This document shows positions 6,827 to 12,714 of a stretch of 12,714 bases of DNA, piece by piece (position 1 is the stretch's first letter; each line of letters begins with the position of its first letter). Made by a program: the position numbers and the translations under genes. The stretch is taken from contig JANQSX010000077.1 in assembly GCA_028279085.1 (NCBI GenBank), forward strand, positions 1 through 12,714. Direction: 5' to 3'. A model generated the notes under the pieces. The model saw nothing but the letters and a program-made list of their open reading frames with translations, had not been told where the DNA came from and searched no databases. The stretch is from Bdellovibrionales bacterium. Lineage in GTDB: Bacteria; Bdellovibrionota; Bdellovibrionia; Bdellovibrionales; UBA1609.

Positions 6827-6845
6827 ATTCTCACTTAAGGAGAAT
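6827..6845 (-). terminator. Hairpin after the PpiD-like gene (weak terminator candidate)
   Basis: ATTCTC and GAGAAT form a 6-bp stem around a 7-nt loop, starting 21 nt beyond the stop of the PpiD-like gene. There is no T-run behind it, so it may only attenuate or stabilise the transcript end. Confidence 0.25.
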
Positions 6846-6866
6846 AAAGCAGAGATAAGGTAATAT

Positions 6867-7892
6867 TTAAGGTTGAACAGTACCTTGCAACCGGGGATTT
6901 ATTTTTAATTTGGCTGAAGAGCGAGCAGAACGAATCCACGAGAAAAAAGCGACTTGGGAAAGCAACCTATCAGTAAAAAAATAATCCGGTAAAAAATCAG
7001 CTATTTGTTCATCAGATTTTTCATTTTTTGCTACTGTAAAATGATCCACTTTCAATATAAAAGATTGATCCCTAACTCCTATGATATTTCTAATCATTCC
7101 TGTATCAGGAAGAGACTGAAAAACTTTATCAAAAAGAATCTTTTCTGATTCCAAACCAGGTAAAGAAGTGCGGCTTAAATCAAAAGAATCCGTTTTGTTC
7201 CATTCCCAGTTTCTCTCCTTCACTATTTCACTGAATAAGTCCAGATCCCCTGCTTTCACTACAGTATTGATGTTATTAAATTCTTCCGGTTTGAGACTCC
7301 CTGAAGGAAACTGAATGTAACTGATTTGAATCATAAAATTCCCTAACTGTTGTTTCTTTTTTCTTTCTTCTGCTGAAGTACGCACTGTTATATTAAATAT
7401 ATTCTGAAGACGTGTTCTTTGTATTTCTCTTCTAATTAAGTCTTCATAATACGAGGCGGAAAAGCGTCTAGCTTCCAGGAAAGCATGATATTTTGAATGG
7501 ACAAAACGCCCTTCTTCCTTAAAAAAGGGAAACTCTACAATTTTATCCTGCACCGCTTTTTTGGAAATAATAACACCTAGTTTGTGTGTGGCCTGAACAA
7601 TTAATTCGATATTTAACAAATCATTCACGGCCTGTTGTTTCAATTTTTCCTGACGCTCAGCTTCTATTCCTCCTCCTGATTGCTCCGAAGCCTGTTGTTC
7701 CAACACCATCAGGTAATTTTGATATTCTGACCAGGAAATCACTTTATTATTCACAACTAAAGCAGCCCCTCCCAAATTAGACATTTGACTGACAGGAACT
7801 CCGATAAAAACAAACACCAAACAAATCAGGCCAAAAATAATAAAAGAACTGATATTTTTTGCCCGACCGGGCTTTCTCCATTTTTCAAACAT
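6867..7892 (-). CDS. PpiD/SurA-N-type membrane-anchored chaperone lacking a PPIase domain
   Basis: 341 residues. A short basic cytosolic N-terminus (MFEKWRKPGRAKN) precedes one membrane helix (about 15-33), as in PpiD. Residues about 43-175 form the SurA-N/PpiD chaperone region: a GGAALVVNNKVISWSEYQ start, a long helix with EKLKQQAVNDLLNIELIVQ, then the PpiD-like FPFFKEEGRFVHSKYHAFL segment (121-139) and YYEDLIRREIQRTRLQ. PpiD usually exceeds 600 residues and carries parvulin repeats; here no parvulin motif is visible in the remaining ~165 residues, so catalysis is unlikely and a holdase role for exported proteins is inferred. The start at 7892 has no clear Shine-Dalgarno but gives the right topology. 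It is divergent from mreC with a 57-bp gap, and upstream of the VWA lipoproteins, which could be clients. Confidence 0.78.
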   Translation of the reverse strand: MFEKWRKPGRAKNISSFIIFGLICLVFVFIGVPVSQMSNLGGAALVVNNKVISWSEYQNYLMVLEQQASEQSGGGIEAERQEKLKQQAVNDLLNIELIVQATHKLGVIISKKAVQDKIVEFPFFKEEGRFVHSKYHAFLEARRFSASYYEDLIRREIQRTRLQNIFNITVRTSAEERKKKQQLGNFMIQISYIQFPSGSLKPEEFNNINTVVKAGDLDLFSEIVKERNWEWNKTDSFDLSRTSLPGLESEKILFDKVFQSLPDTGMIRNIIGVRDQSFILKVDHFTVAKNEKSDEQIADFLPDYFFTDRLLSQVAFFSWIRSARSSAKLKINPRLQGTVQP

Positions 7893-7949
7893 AATTACTA
7901 TTGTTTTATAAACTTATACATAATAATCAAGAGGAATAAGGGGAGTATC
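7893..7949. promoter_or_regulatory. Divergent promoter region between the PpiD-like gene and mreC
   Basis: This 57-bp, very AT-rich gap must start both transcripts unless promoters lie inside the genes. Rightward, CATAAT (7919-7924) is a five-of-six -10 match without a good -35. Leftward, TTGATT (7925-7930) with TAAAAC (7903-7908), 16 bp apart, is a possible pair. The candidates overlap, so the two directions may compete for polymerase. No operator palindrome is apparent. Confidence 0.35.
7938..7945 (+). promoter_or_regulatory. Ribosome binding site for mreC
   Basis: AAGGGGAG lies 4 nt before the GTG at 7950. It supports that GTG over an upstream in-frame ATG at 7785, which lies inside the divergent gene and would add 55 polar residues before the membrane helix. 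Confidence 0.7.
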
Positions 7950-8783
7950 GTGCATTTTTTTAATTTTGACATAAAAAAAGCGCTTTTAATCATTTTTATT
8001 ATTATTGTACCGGTCTTTTTAATGACCTTGGATCGGTCTAAAACAGAAAACAATATCCTCTTTAGATCCTTTGCTTTTATAAACAGCAAAATACAACTTT
8101 TTTATTATTCTCTGTCTTCCTCCGTATATCAAACGACTGACACTTATCTCAATTTAATTCATACCAGGAAAAAAAATCGTGAATTAGAGAAGGAAAATAC
8201 ACAGCTTAAATCCCGATTAACTTTAATGAAAGAAGTACAGCAGGAAAACAAAAGATTAAATACTATTCTCAATTTTAAACAGACCAGCCGGATACAGTTT
8301 ATCGTAGCTCAGGTTATCGGTCGCGATCCTGTTTCTGAATATCAACTCATCACTATTAATCGTGGCTATACTCATAAAATAAAAAAAAATATGATTGTTG
8401 TTAATGAAAAAGGGGTAATTGGTTATATCTTTAGAGTCTTTTCTCATTTCTCACAAGTGATTTTACTCACTGACCCTCATGCCGCTATTCCCTCTATTGT
8501 TCAACGTTCACGGGTACATGGAGTGGTAGAAGGCATAGATAGAAATAAATGTCAGCTTAAATATTTAAAGAGCAGAGATGATGTAAAAAAAGGGGATATT
8601 ATTGTGACTTCTGGACGCAATATTTTATCAATGGGAGGGTTTCCTATTGGCACAGTTACAGAAGTTAAAAAACAGCAACACGGACTCACACAAGAAGTCA
8701 CTATTACACCTTTTATAAACTCTTCCCAATTGGAAGAAGTCCTTATTGTAAACAAAATACATTCTTTTCAGGAACAGCTTTAA
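7950..8783 (+). CDS. mreC: Rod-shape-determining protein MreC
   Basis: 277 residues from a GTG start. MreC is the bitopic scaffold of the elongasome; it links the inner-membrane MreD/RodA/PBP2 set in the periplasm and helps activate PBP2. One membrane helix (about 10-25) is followed by a coiled coil (about 68-105, with KKNRELEKENTQLKSRL) and the beta-rich MreC core from about 115: QVIGRDPVSEYQLITINRG, then NEKGVIGYI, LLTDPHAAIPSIVQRSR and the GDIIVTSGRNILSMGGFPIGTV signature (215-236). Length is ordinary for the family and there is no long C-terminal extension. It opens a four-gene run; its stop shares one base with the mreD start (TAATG). The usual upstream partner mreB is absent: the gene before it is the divergent PpiD-like protein. 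Confidence 0.95.
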   Translation: MHFFNFDIKKALLIIFIIIVPVFLMTLDRSKTENNILFRSFAFINSKIQLFYYSLSSSVYQTTDTYLNLIHTRKKNRELEKENTQLKSRLTLMKEVQQENKRLNTILNFKQTSRIQFIVAQVIGRDPVSEYQLITINRGYTHKIKKNMIVVNEKGVIGYIFRVFSHFSQVILLTDPHAAIPSIVQRSRVHGVVEGIDRNKCQLKYLKSRDDVKKGDIIVTSGRNILSMGGFPIGTVTEVKKQQHGLTQEVTITPFINSSQLEEVLIVNKIHSFQEQL

Positions 8784-9319
8784 TGTTTACAAACTATAAA
8801 ATGGCATTTCTCAACTATTCTGTAATGATGCTTCTTATCTTATTAATAACCATGATTCAAAATAGCCTGTTACCTTCGTTTTTTGGAACTCATATTCCTA
8901 TCCACTTATGGATACCTTGTCTTATTTATTGGGGTCTTTATCGCCGAACCGGTGAGACGGTATTTATGATTTATTTTATTGCTTTAAGTATAGCTTCCTC
9001 TTCTTCTTTATTGACCGGTTATTTATTAACTTTTAATGGACTAGTCTTATTAACTCTTCTTTTATTCAAAAGAATCTACTACACAAGTTGGGTATTTTTT
9101 AGCACAGGTTGCGCCCTCACCCTTATTTTTTTCCCTTTATTAATATGGGTATTTGCTCAAATCGTGGGAGGGCCATTTTATTTTCATGGATTCTTATCCG
9201 AGTTAGGGGGAGCCTTATTAACATGGATTTTTTCATTTGCATTATTGAGTCTTTTCCAATGGATTGATTATCTAACAATTACTAAACCAAAAGAACATAA
9301 ACGCCCGGGGGTTTTATGA
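8783..9319 (+). CDS. mreD: Rod-shape-determining protein MreD
   Basis: 178 residues, almost entirely hydrophobic, with about five or six membrane segments (about 10-30, 38-52, 58-80, 83-95, 101-128 and 140-160). The sequence of MreD is poorly conserved, so the call rests on size, topology, a recognisable LQNSLLP-like N-terminal segment (here MIQNSLLPSFF, 24-34), a short Arg-rich cytosolic turn (YRRTGE) and above all its place between mreC and mrdA. MreD is an inner-membrane partner of MreC in the elongasome. The ATG shares one base with the mreC stop, and the end overlaps the mrdA start as ATGA, so translation of the three genes is probably coupled. Confidence 0.88.
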   Translation: MFTNYKMAFLNYSVMMLLILLITMIQNSLLPSFFGTHIPIHLWIPCLIYWGLYRRTGETVFMIYFIALSIASSSSLLTGYLLTFNGLVLLTLLLFKRIYYTSWVFFSTGCALTLIFFPLLIWVFAQIVGGPFYFHGFLSELGGALLTWIFSFALLSLFQWIDYLTITKPKEHKRPGVL

Positions 9320-11256
9320 GAGAACAACTTTCCCGGATGGAAGAGGAACTTCAGGAAATTATCCATCGATGGAAATGGGTGAGTTGGATTTTAGTTTGCG
9401 CCGGACTGATTCTGGTTAGCCGATTGTGGTATTTGCAAATTATTCATGGAGAAAAACTAAGAAAATACTCGGAAATTAACCGACTGAGGGAAGCGAAAAT
9501 CCCGGCTCCTAGAGGAATTATTTTCGATCGTCAGGGCCATATATTAGTAGATAATTTTTTGGATCTAGAGCTCACTATTACACCGCAATATCTTAACCAT
9601 TTAGAACAAGCGGCAAAAGACATTTCCTCTATCATCCAAATAGCCCCACAACACATTATGGAAAAAGTGCGATTGGAAGAAAAAAAACATGGTCCTTTTC
9701 GCCCGATAGTTATTAAGAAACACCTGGACTTAAATCAAGTTGTCCGCTTAAAACTTTTGCAATGGGATTACACAGGAGTAGATATTCAGGAAGCCATCAT
9801 TCGACATTATCCTTTAAAAGAAAACGGAGCACATTTATTCGGTTATTTAAGTGAAATAGCTAAAAAGCAAATTCCCGTTTTTAATAAAAAATATGGAAAA
9901 AAGTTTCATTTTCAACCAGGAGATTTAATTGGAAAAAACGGATTGGAATCTGTATGGGAATATGAACTTCGAGGAGAAGACGGTTTTTCTTTTGTAGAGG
10001 TGGATGTACATAATCGCAAATCCATTTCAGAAATTTCCAGCTTATGGAGTTTTAAACCGAAAGAACCTACACCAGGCAATAACCTCACCCTTACTATTGA
10101 TAAAAGCTTACAGGAAACCGCTTATCTAAGTTTATTAAGAAAAGATAAAATCGGCCCTCGTCATGGTTCCGTTATAGTTATGAAAAATAATGGAGAAATT
10201 CTGGCCTGGGTTTCTTACCCTTCTTATAATCCTAATATTTTTTCCATAGGGCTTTCTACAGCCTCATGGATGAAACTAGCAGATAACCCCACCAATCCTT
10301 TACGAAATAAACCTATACAGGATCACTATGCTCCAGGTTCCATTTTTAAACCGATTGTTGCTTTAGCGGCTTTACAAGAGGGATTGATCACAGCGGACAC
10401 CCTCATTGATTCCCCCAAAGAATTGATCTTTGGCCGAAGAACTTACCATGATTACCGAAAAACAGGACATGGATCCATTCACCTTATTTCAGCTATTGAA
10501 CGTTCAGCCAATGTTTTCTTTTATAAATTAGGAATCAATTTAGGCATCGACACTATAGCAAAATACGCCAGGCTATTTCACTTGGGAAAAAAAACTTCGA
10601 TTAAGCTAGATGGAGAGGTCACAGGTTTTATCCCTGATTCAAAATGGAAAAAAAAACATCTTGGAGAAGCTTGGCAACCCGGGGAAAATTTAGTTCATGC
10701 TATTGGCCAAGGATTTATTTTAGTGACCCCTTTACAAATGGCTGTTGTTTATTACGCCATCGCCACTTCCGAAAAAATTGTAAAACCTTTTATAGTCAAA
10801 AAAATAACAGATACTAATGATAAAGTTATTCAAACTTTTTCATCTCAAGTAATTGATACCATTAATGAGCAGCAAATTAAACAGGAGCACTTTAACACCC
10901 TTAGGAAGGCTTTAACACAAGTAGTACACGGTCCACAGGGAACAGCTAAGTGGTGGAAAGTAAAAGATGTAAAAATAGCCGGTAAAACGGGTACGGCGCA
11001 AGTGATGTCTTTTTCAAAAGATAGCATCCATGAAAAATGTCAAGAAAGACCTTTGGAACAAAAACATCACGGGTGGTTTGTGGCCATAGCTCCTGCTGAT
11101 AATCCGGAAATCACTGTTTCTGTTTTAACAGAACATTCCTGCTCCGGTTCTAGTGGTTCAGCACCTATAGCCCGTGATATCATTCATGCTTACTTTGAAA
11201 ACAAAAAAAGACGGGAAGTTTCTTCTCTCTCATCATCTTCGGAAAAGGCACAATGA
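9316..11256 (+). CDS. mrdA: Penicillin-binding protein 2 (elongation transpeptidase)
   Basis: 646 residues, the usual size for class B PBP2. It cross-links new side-wall peptidoglycan in the periplasm together with RodA. A cytosolic N-terminus and single membrane helix (about 20-40) are followed by a pedestal domain beginning with REAKIPAPRGIIFDRQG (58-74). The transpeptidase domain carries the three penicillin-binding motifs: S342-I-F-K345 (in YAPGSIFKP), S397-A-N399, and K557-T-G559-T-A. S342 is the expected acylation nucleophile. HAIGQGFILVTPLQMA (461-476) is also typical. The C-terminus ends in a Ser-rich tail (SSLSSSSEKAQ). The start overlaps the mreD stop as ATGA, and the stop overlaps the rodA start the same way. 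All catalytic motifs are intact, so it should be functional. Confidence 0.96.
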   Translation: MREQLSRMEEELQEIIHRWKWVSWILVCAGLILVSRLWYLQIIHGEKLRKYSEINRLREAKIPAPRGIIFDRQGHILVDNFLDLELTITPQYLNHLEQAAKDISSIIQIAPQHIMEKVRLEEKKHGPFRPIVIKKHLDLNQVVRLKLLQWDYTGVDIQEAIIRHYPLKENGAHLFGYLSEIAKKQIPVFNKKYGKKFHFQPGDLIGKNGLESVWEYELRGEDGFSFVEVDVHNRKSISEISSLWSFKPKEPTPGNNLTLTIDKSLQETAYLSLLRKDKIGPRHGSVIVMKNNGEILAWVSYPSYNPNIFSIGLSTASWMKLADNPTNPLRNKPIQDHYAPGSIFKPIVALAALQEGLITADTLIDSPKELIFGRRTYHDYRKTGHGSIHLISAIERSANVFFYKLGINLGIDTIAKYARLFHLGKKTSIKLDGEVTGFIPDSKWKKKHLGEAWQPGENLVHAIGQGFILVTPLQMAVVYYAIATSEKIVKPFIVKKITDTNDKVIQTFSSQVIDTINEQQIKQEHFNTLRKALTQVVHGPQGTAKWWKVKDVKIAGKTGTAQVMSFSKDSIHEKCQERPLEQKHHGWFVAIAPADNPEITVSVLTEHSCSGSSGSAPIARDIIHAYFENKKRREVSSLSSSSEKAQ

Positions 11257-12368
11257 ATATACAGAGTCAAAAAGGATTAAGTGTTATAAAAAAGCTCAAC
11301 TGGAGTTTAATAGTTACTATTGTAACACTATTGATCATCGGATTGATTAATTTATATAGCATCTCTCACCGTACTCATTCCACAACCACTCATTTGTTTT
11401 ATCTTCAATTGGTTTGGATCACTGTAGGAGCTTGTATCTTCTTATGTATCTCTTTTATCAATTACCATTTTTTTACAAGAGTTGCTTATATACTGTATAG
11501 TGTAAATTTAATATTTTTAATAATGGTGCATTTTTTCGGCAGTGTATTCGGAGGTTCAAAAAGATGGCTGGATCTGGGCTTATTTAATTATCAACCTTCT
11601 GAAACATTAAAAATTATTCTTATTTTTATCTTAGCTCGGATTTTATCTGTCAAAAGAAGTTGGAAGTCCATGACTCTAACAGAATTGGCAAAACCTCTAA
11701 TTCTGATTCTGATCCCCGTTTTATTTATTGTGTTCCAGCCGGATTTGGGAACAGGTTTAATGATACTTATTATCACCGGTTCCATTATTATTTTTGCAAA
11801 AGTGCATAGAAATATTTTATTCTCCTGTATTTTATGTATTCTGTGTATCTCTCCTTTAGCCTGGAATTTTATCTTAAAAGATTATCAAAAAAACAGAATT
11901 CTTACTTTCATTTCTCCTGGACGAGATCCGAGAGGTACAGGATACAATACTATTCAGTCTAAAATTGCTATTGGCAGCGGACAGTTTTTAGGAAAAGGTT
12001 TTCAAAAAGGAACTCAATCTCAATTGGAGTTTTTACCTGAACGACATACCGATTTTATTTTCAGCGTTCTCAGCGAAGAACATGGATTTATTGGAAGTAC
12101 AATCACCATTTTTTTATTCTTATTTCTTATTATCTTAGGATTTCATACCGCCTTTCAATCAAAAGATAAGGTAGGGGTTTTTCTTTGTATAGGTATGTCT
12201 TTTTATATGTTTTGGCATATGTTTATTAATATCGGAATGACTATGGGTTTATTGCCGATTGTGGGAATTCCTTTACCTTTACTCTCTTACGGTGGTTCCA
12301 GTTTATTAACTACTATGGTAGCACTAGGAGTGATTTCTTCCGTATCTTTCAGACGGTACTTATTTTAA
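11253..12368 (+). CDS. rodA: Peptidoglycan glycosyltransferase RodA (SEDS family)
   Basis: 371 residues, full length for RodA (MrdB). It is a SEDS glycosyltransferase that polymerises lipid II into glycan strands in the inner membrane, paired with PBP2. About ten hydrophobic segments are visible. SEDS landmarks in order: GSKRWLDLG (101-109, with W105), QPSETLK (114-120), QPDLGTG (162-168), NRILTFISPGRDPRGTGYN (214-232), the GKGFQKGTQSQLEFLPERHTDF segment (247-268, with D267 the expected catalytic aspartate) and GLLPIVGIPLPLLSYGGSS (332-350). The ATG overlaps the mrdA stop by 4 nt, so the pair is translationally coupled. It is the last gene of the run; the palindromic repeat downstream may mark the transcript end. 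Confidence 0.96.
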   Translation: MNIQSQKGLSVIKKLNWSLIVTIVTLLIIGLINLYSISHRTHSTTTHLFYLQLVWITVGACIFLCISFINYHFFTRVAYILYSVNLIFLIMVHFFGSVFGGSKRWLDLGLFNYQPSETLKIILIFILARILSVKRSWKSMTLTELAKPLILILIPVLFIVFQPDLGTGLMILIITGSIIIFAKVHRNILFSCILCILCISPLAWNFILKDYQKNRILTFISPGRDPRGTGYNTIQSKIAIGSGQFLGKGFQKGTQSQLEFLPERHTDFIFSVLSEEHGFIGSTITIFLFLFLIILGFHTAFQSKDKVGVFLCIGMSFYMFWHMFINIGMTMGLLPIVGIPLPLLSYGGSSLLTTMVALGVISSVSFRRYLF

Positions 12369-12404
12369 TATTTTTTCCACCCAAATACTGATTCAAAGCG
12401 AGTT

Positions 12405-12484
12405 CCCGTCATTCCGGCGAAAGCCGGAATCCAGAAGAAGCTACAAGTATTTTCTGTATTCCGAATCAAGTTCGGAATTACGAG
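12405..12484. repeat. Composite palindromic repeat (REP/MITE-like) after rodA
   Basis: Two perfect hairpins stand side by side: ATTCCGGC-GAAA-GCCGGAAT (12411-12430) and ATTCCGAA-TCAAG-TTCGGAAT (12458-12478). The outer ends CCCGTCATTCC (12405-12415) and the complement of 12474-12484 match at 9 of 11 bases, so the whole 80-bp unit is itself an imperfect inverted repeat. The GTCATTCCGGCGAAAGCCGG type of sequence is a common dispersed intergenic repeat in Proteobacteria and is often mistranslated as WIPAFAGMT. It sits between convergent genes, where such hairpins can act as a transcript end. Confidence 0.75.
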
Positions 12485-12516
12485 AACAAAGTAAAATAAC
12501 GAATGTAGTATAAAAA

Positions 12517-12714
12517 TCAAGCTCCTTTTTTGAAAAGGCTCATAAGTGATTTTTTGTTTCTGGACTTTCTTTTTTTTGATAGAGAATATTTTTCCACACG
12601 GGCCACGGACAGTTTTGGATCCGTTAGGATAGCTTTTGTAAAACAATCAAAAGCCGATTGAAGGTTCCCTGTGACTTTCATAAATAAACCTTTTACAAAA
12701 TAAAATAAAGCCGT
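12517..12714 (-). CDS. C-terminal fragment of a TPR-containing (possibly DnaJ-domain) protein, partial
   Basis: An open minus-strand frame enters from the right edge and ends at TGA (12517-12519); 65 residues are visible. The first part reads LFYFVKGLFMKVTGNLQSAFDCFTKAILTDPKLSVARVEK, a clear TPR-like helix pair: a GL...K..GN turn, A..CF.KAI, a D-P, then AR.E. It ends in a basic tail (SLSKKRKSRNKKSLMSLFKKGA). This TPR-then-basic-tail ending resembles the C-termini of DnaJ/TPR proteins common in deltaproteobacterial genomes; the DnaJ part, if any, lies outside the window. A longer overlapping minus-strand frame (12365-12646) runs through the palindromic repeat and is an artefact; this one stops before the repeat and looks like protein. 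Convergent with rodA. Confidence 0.6.
   Translation of the reverse strand, partial: TALFYFVKGLFMKVTGNLQSAFDCFTKAILTDPKLSVARVEKYSLSKKRKSRNKKSLMSLFKKGA

Noticed and set aside
7785..7949. Upstream extension of mreC to an ATG at 7785
   Set aside because: The extra 55 residues are polar, overlap the divergent PpiD-like gene and lack homology-like features. The GTG at 7950 has a good ribosome site and places the membrane helix at the normal position.
12365..12646. 93-codon minus-strand frame with WIPAFAGMTG-type sequence
   Set aside because: It is a translation of the palindromic repeat; this peptide is a well-known artefact of such repeats. The true gene end uses another frame and stops at 12517.
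1..12714. CRISPR array, tRNA, rRNA, insertion sequence or toxin-antitoxin pair
   Set aside because: No regularly spaced repeats, clover-leaf sequences, transposase motifs or paired small genes were found.

Overview
The window is AT-rich (about one third GC by eye) with dense Gram-negative coding. It contains a complete mreC-mreD-mrdA-rodA cell-elongation run, a shortened PpiD/SurA-type periplasmic chaperone, three lipoproteins with von Willebrand A (VWA) domains, and an HTTM-DCC membrane fusion protein. The VWA lipoprotein style and a DnaJ/TPR-like C-terminus at the right edge suggest the former Deltaproteobacteria, most likely a low-GC Bdellovibrionota/Oligoflexia-like lineage. This placement is inferred from family resemblance; the window contains no rRNA or other phylogenetic marker.

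Layout. From base 1 to 924 (+ strand): the C-terminal end of an unidentified, possibly LptE-like protein, then a VC0807-type membrane protein. From 966 to 7892 everything reads leftward (- strand). In order of transcription these are the PPIase-less PpiD-like protein, three tandem VWA lipoproteins (called C, B and A here, in transcription order) and a 620-aa HTTM/gamma-carboxylase-like protein fused to a DCC thioredoxin-like domain. A 57-bp divergent gap separates this block from mreC, mreD, mrdA (PBP2) and rodA (+ strand), whose genes overlap by 1-4 nt and look translationally coupled. The convergent gap after rodA holds a composite palindromic repeat. A minus-strand gene then enters from the right edge, and only its last 65 codons are visible. 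No gene-free stretch exceeds 300 bases.

How the genes may work together. MreC/MreD, the transpeptidase PBP2 and the glycosyltransferase RodA form the elongasome that builds side-wall peptidoglycan; mreB is not beside them. The PpiD-like protein probably assists folding of exported proteins. The least understood part is the VWA triad plus HTTM-DCC protein. The three lipoproteins share a VWA domain with four conserved cysteines but have tethers of about 40, 124 and 200 residues, differ at the third metal-site position, and are preceded by a homopolymeric A11/T11 tract and a direct repeat in the likely promoter. This is the best candidate here for an undescribed surface system; its function cannot be read from sequence alone.
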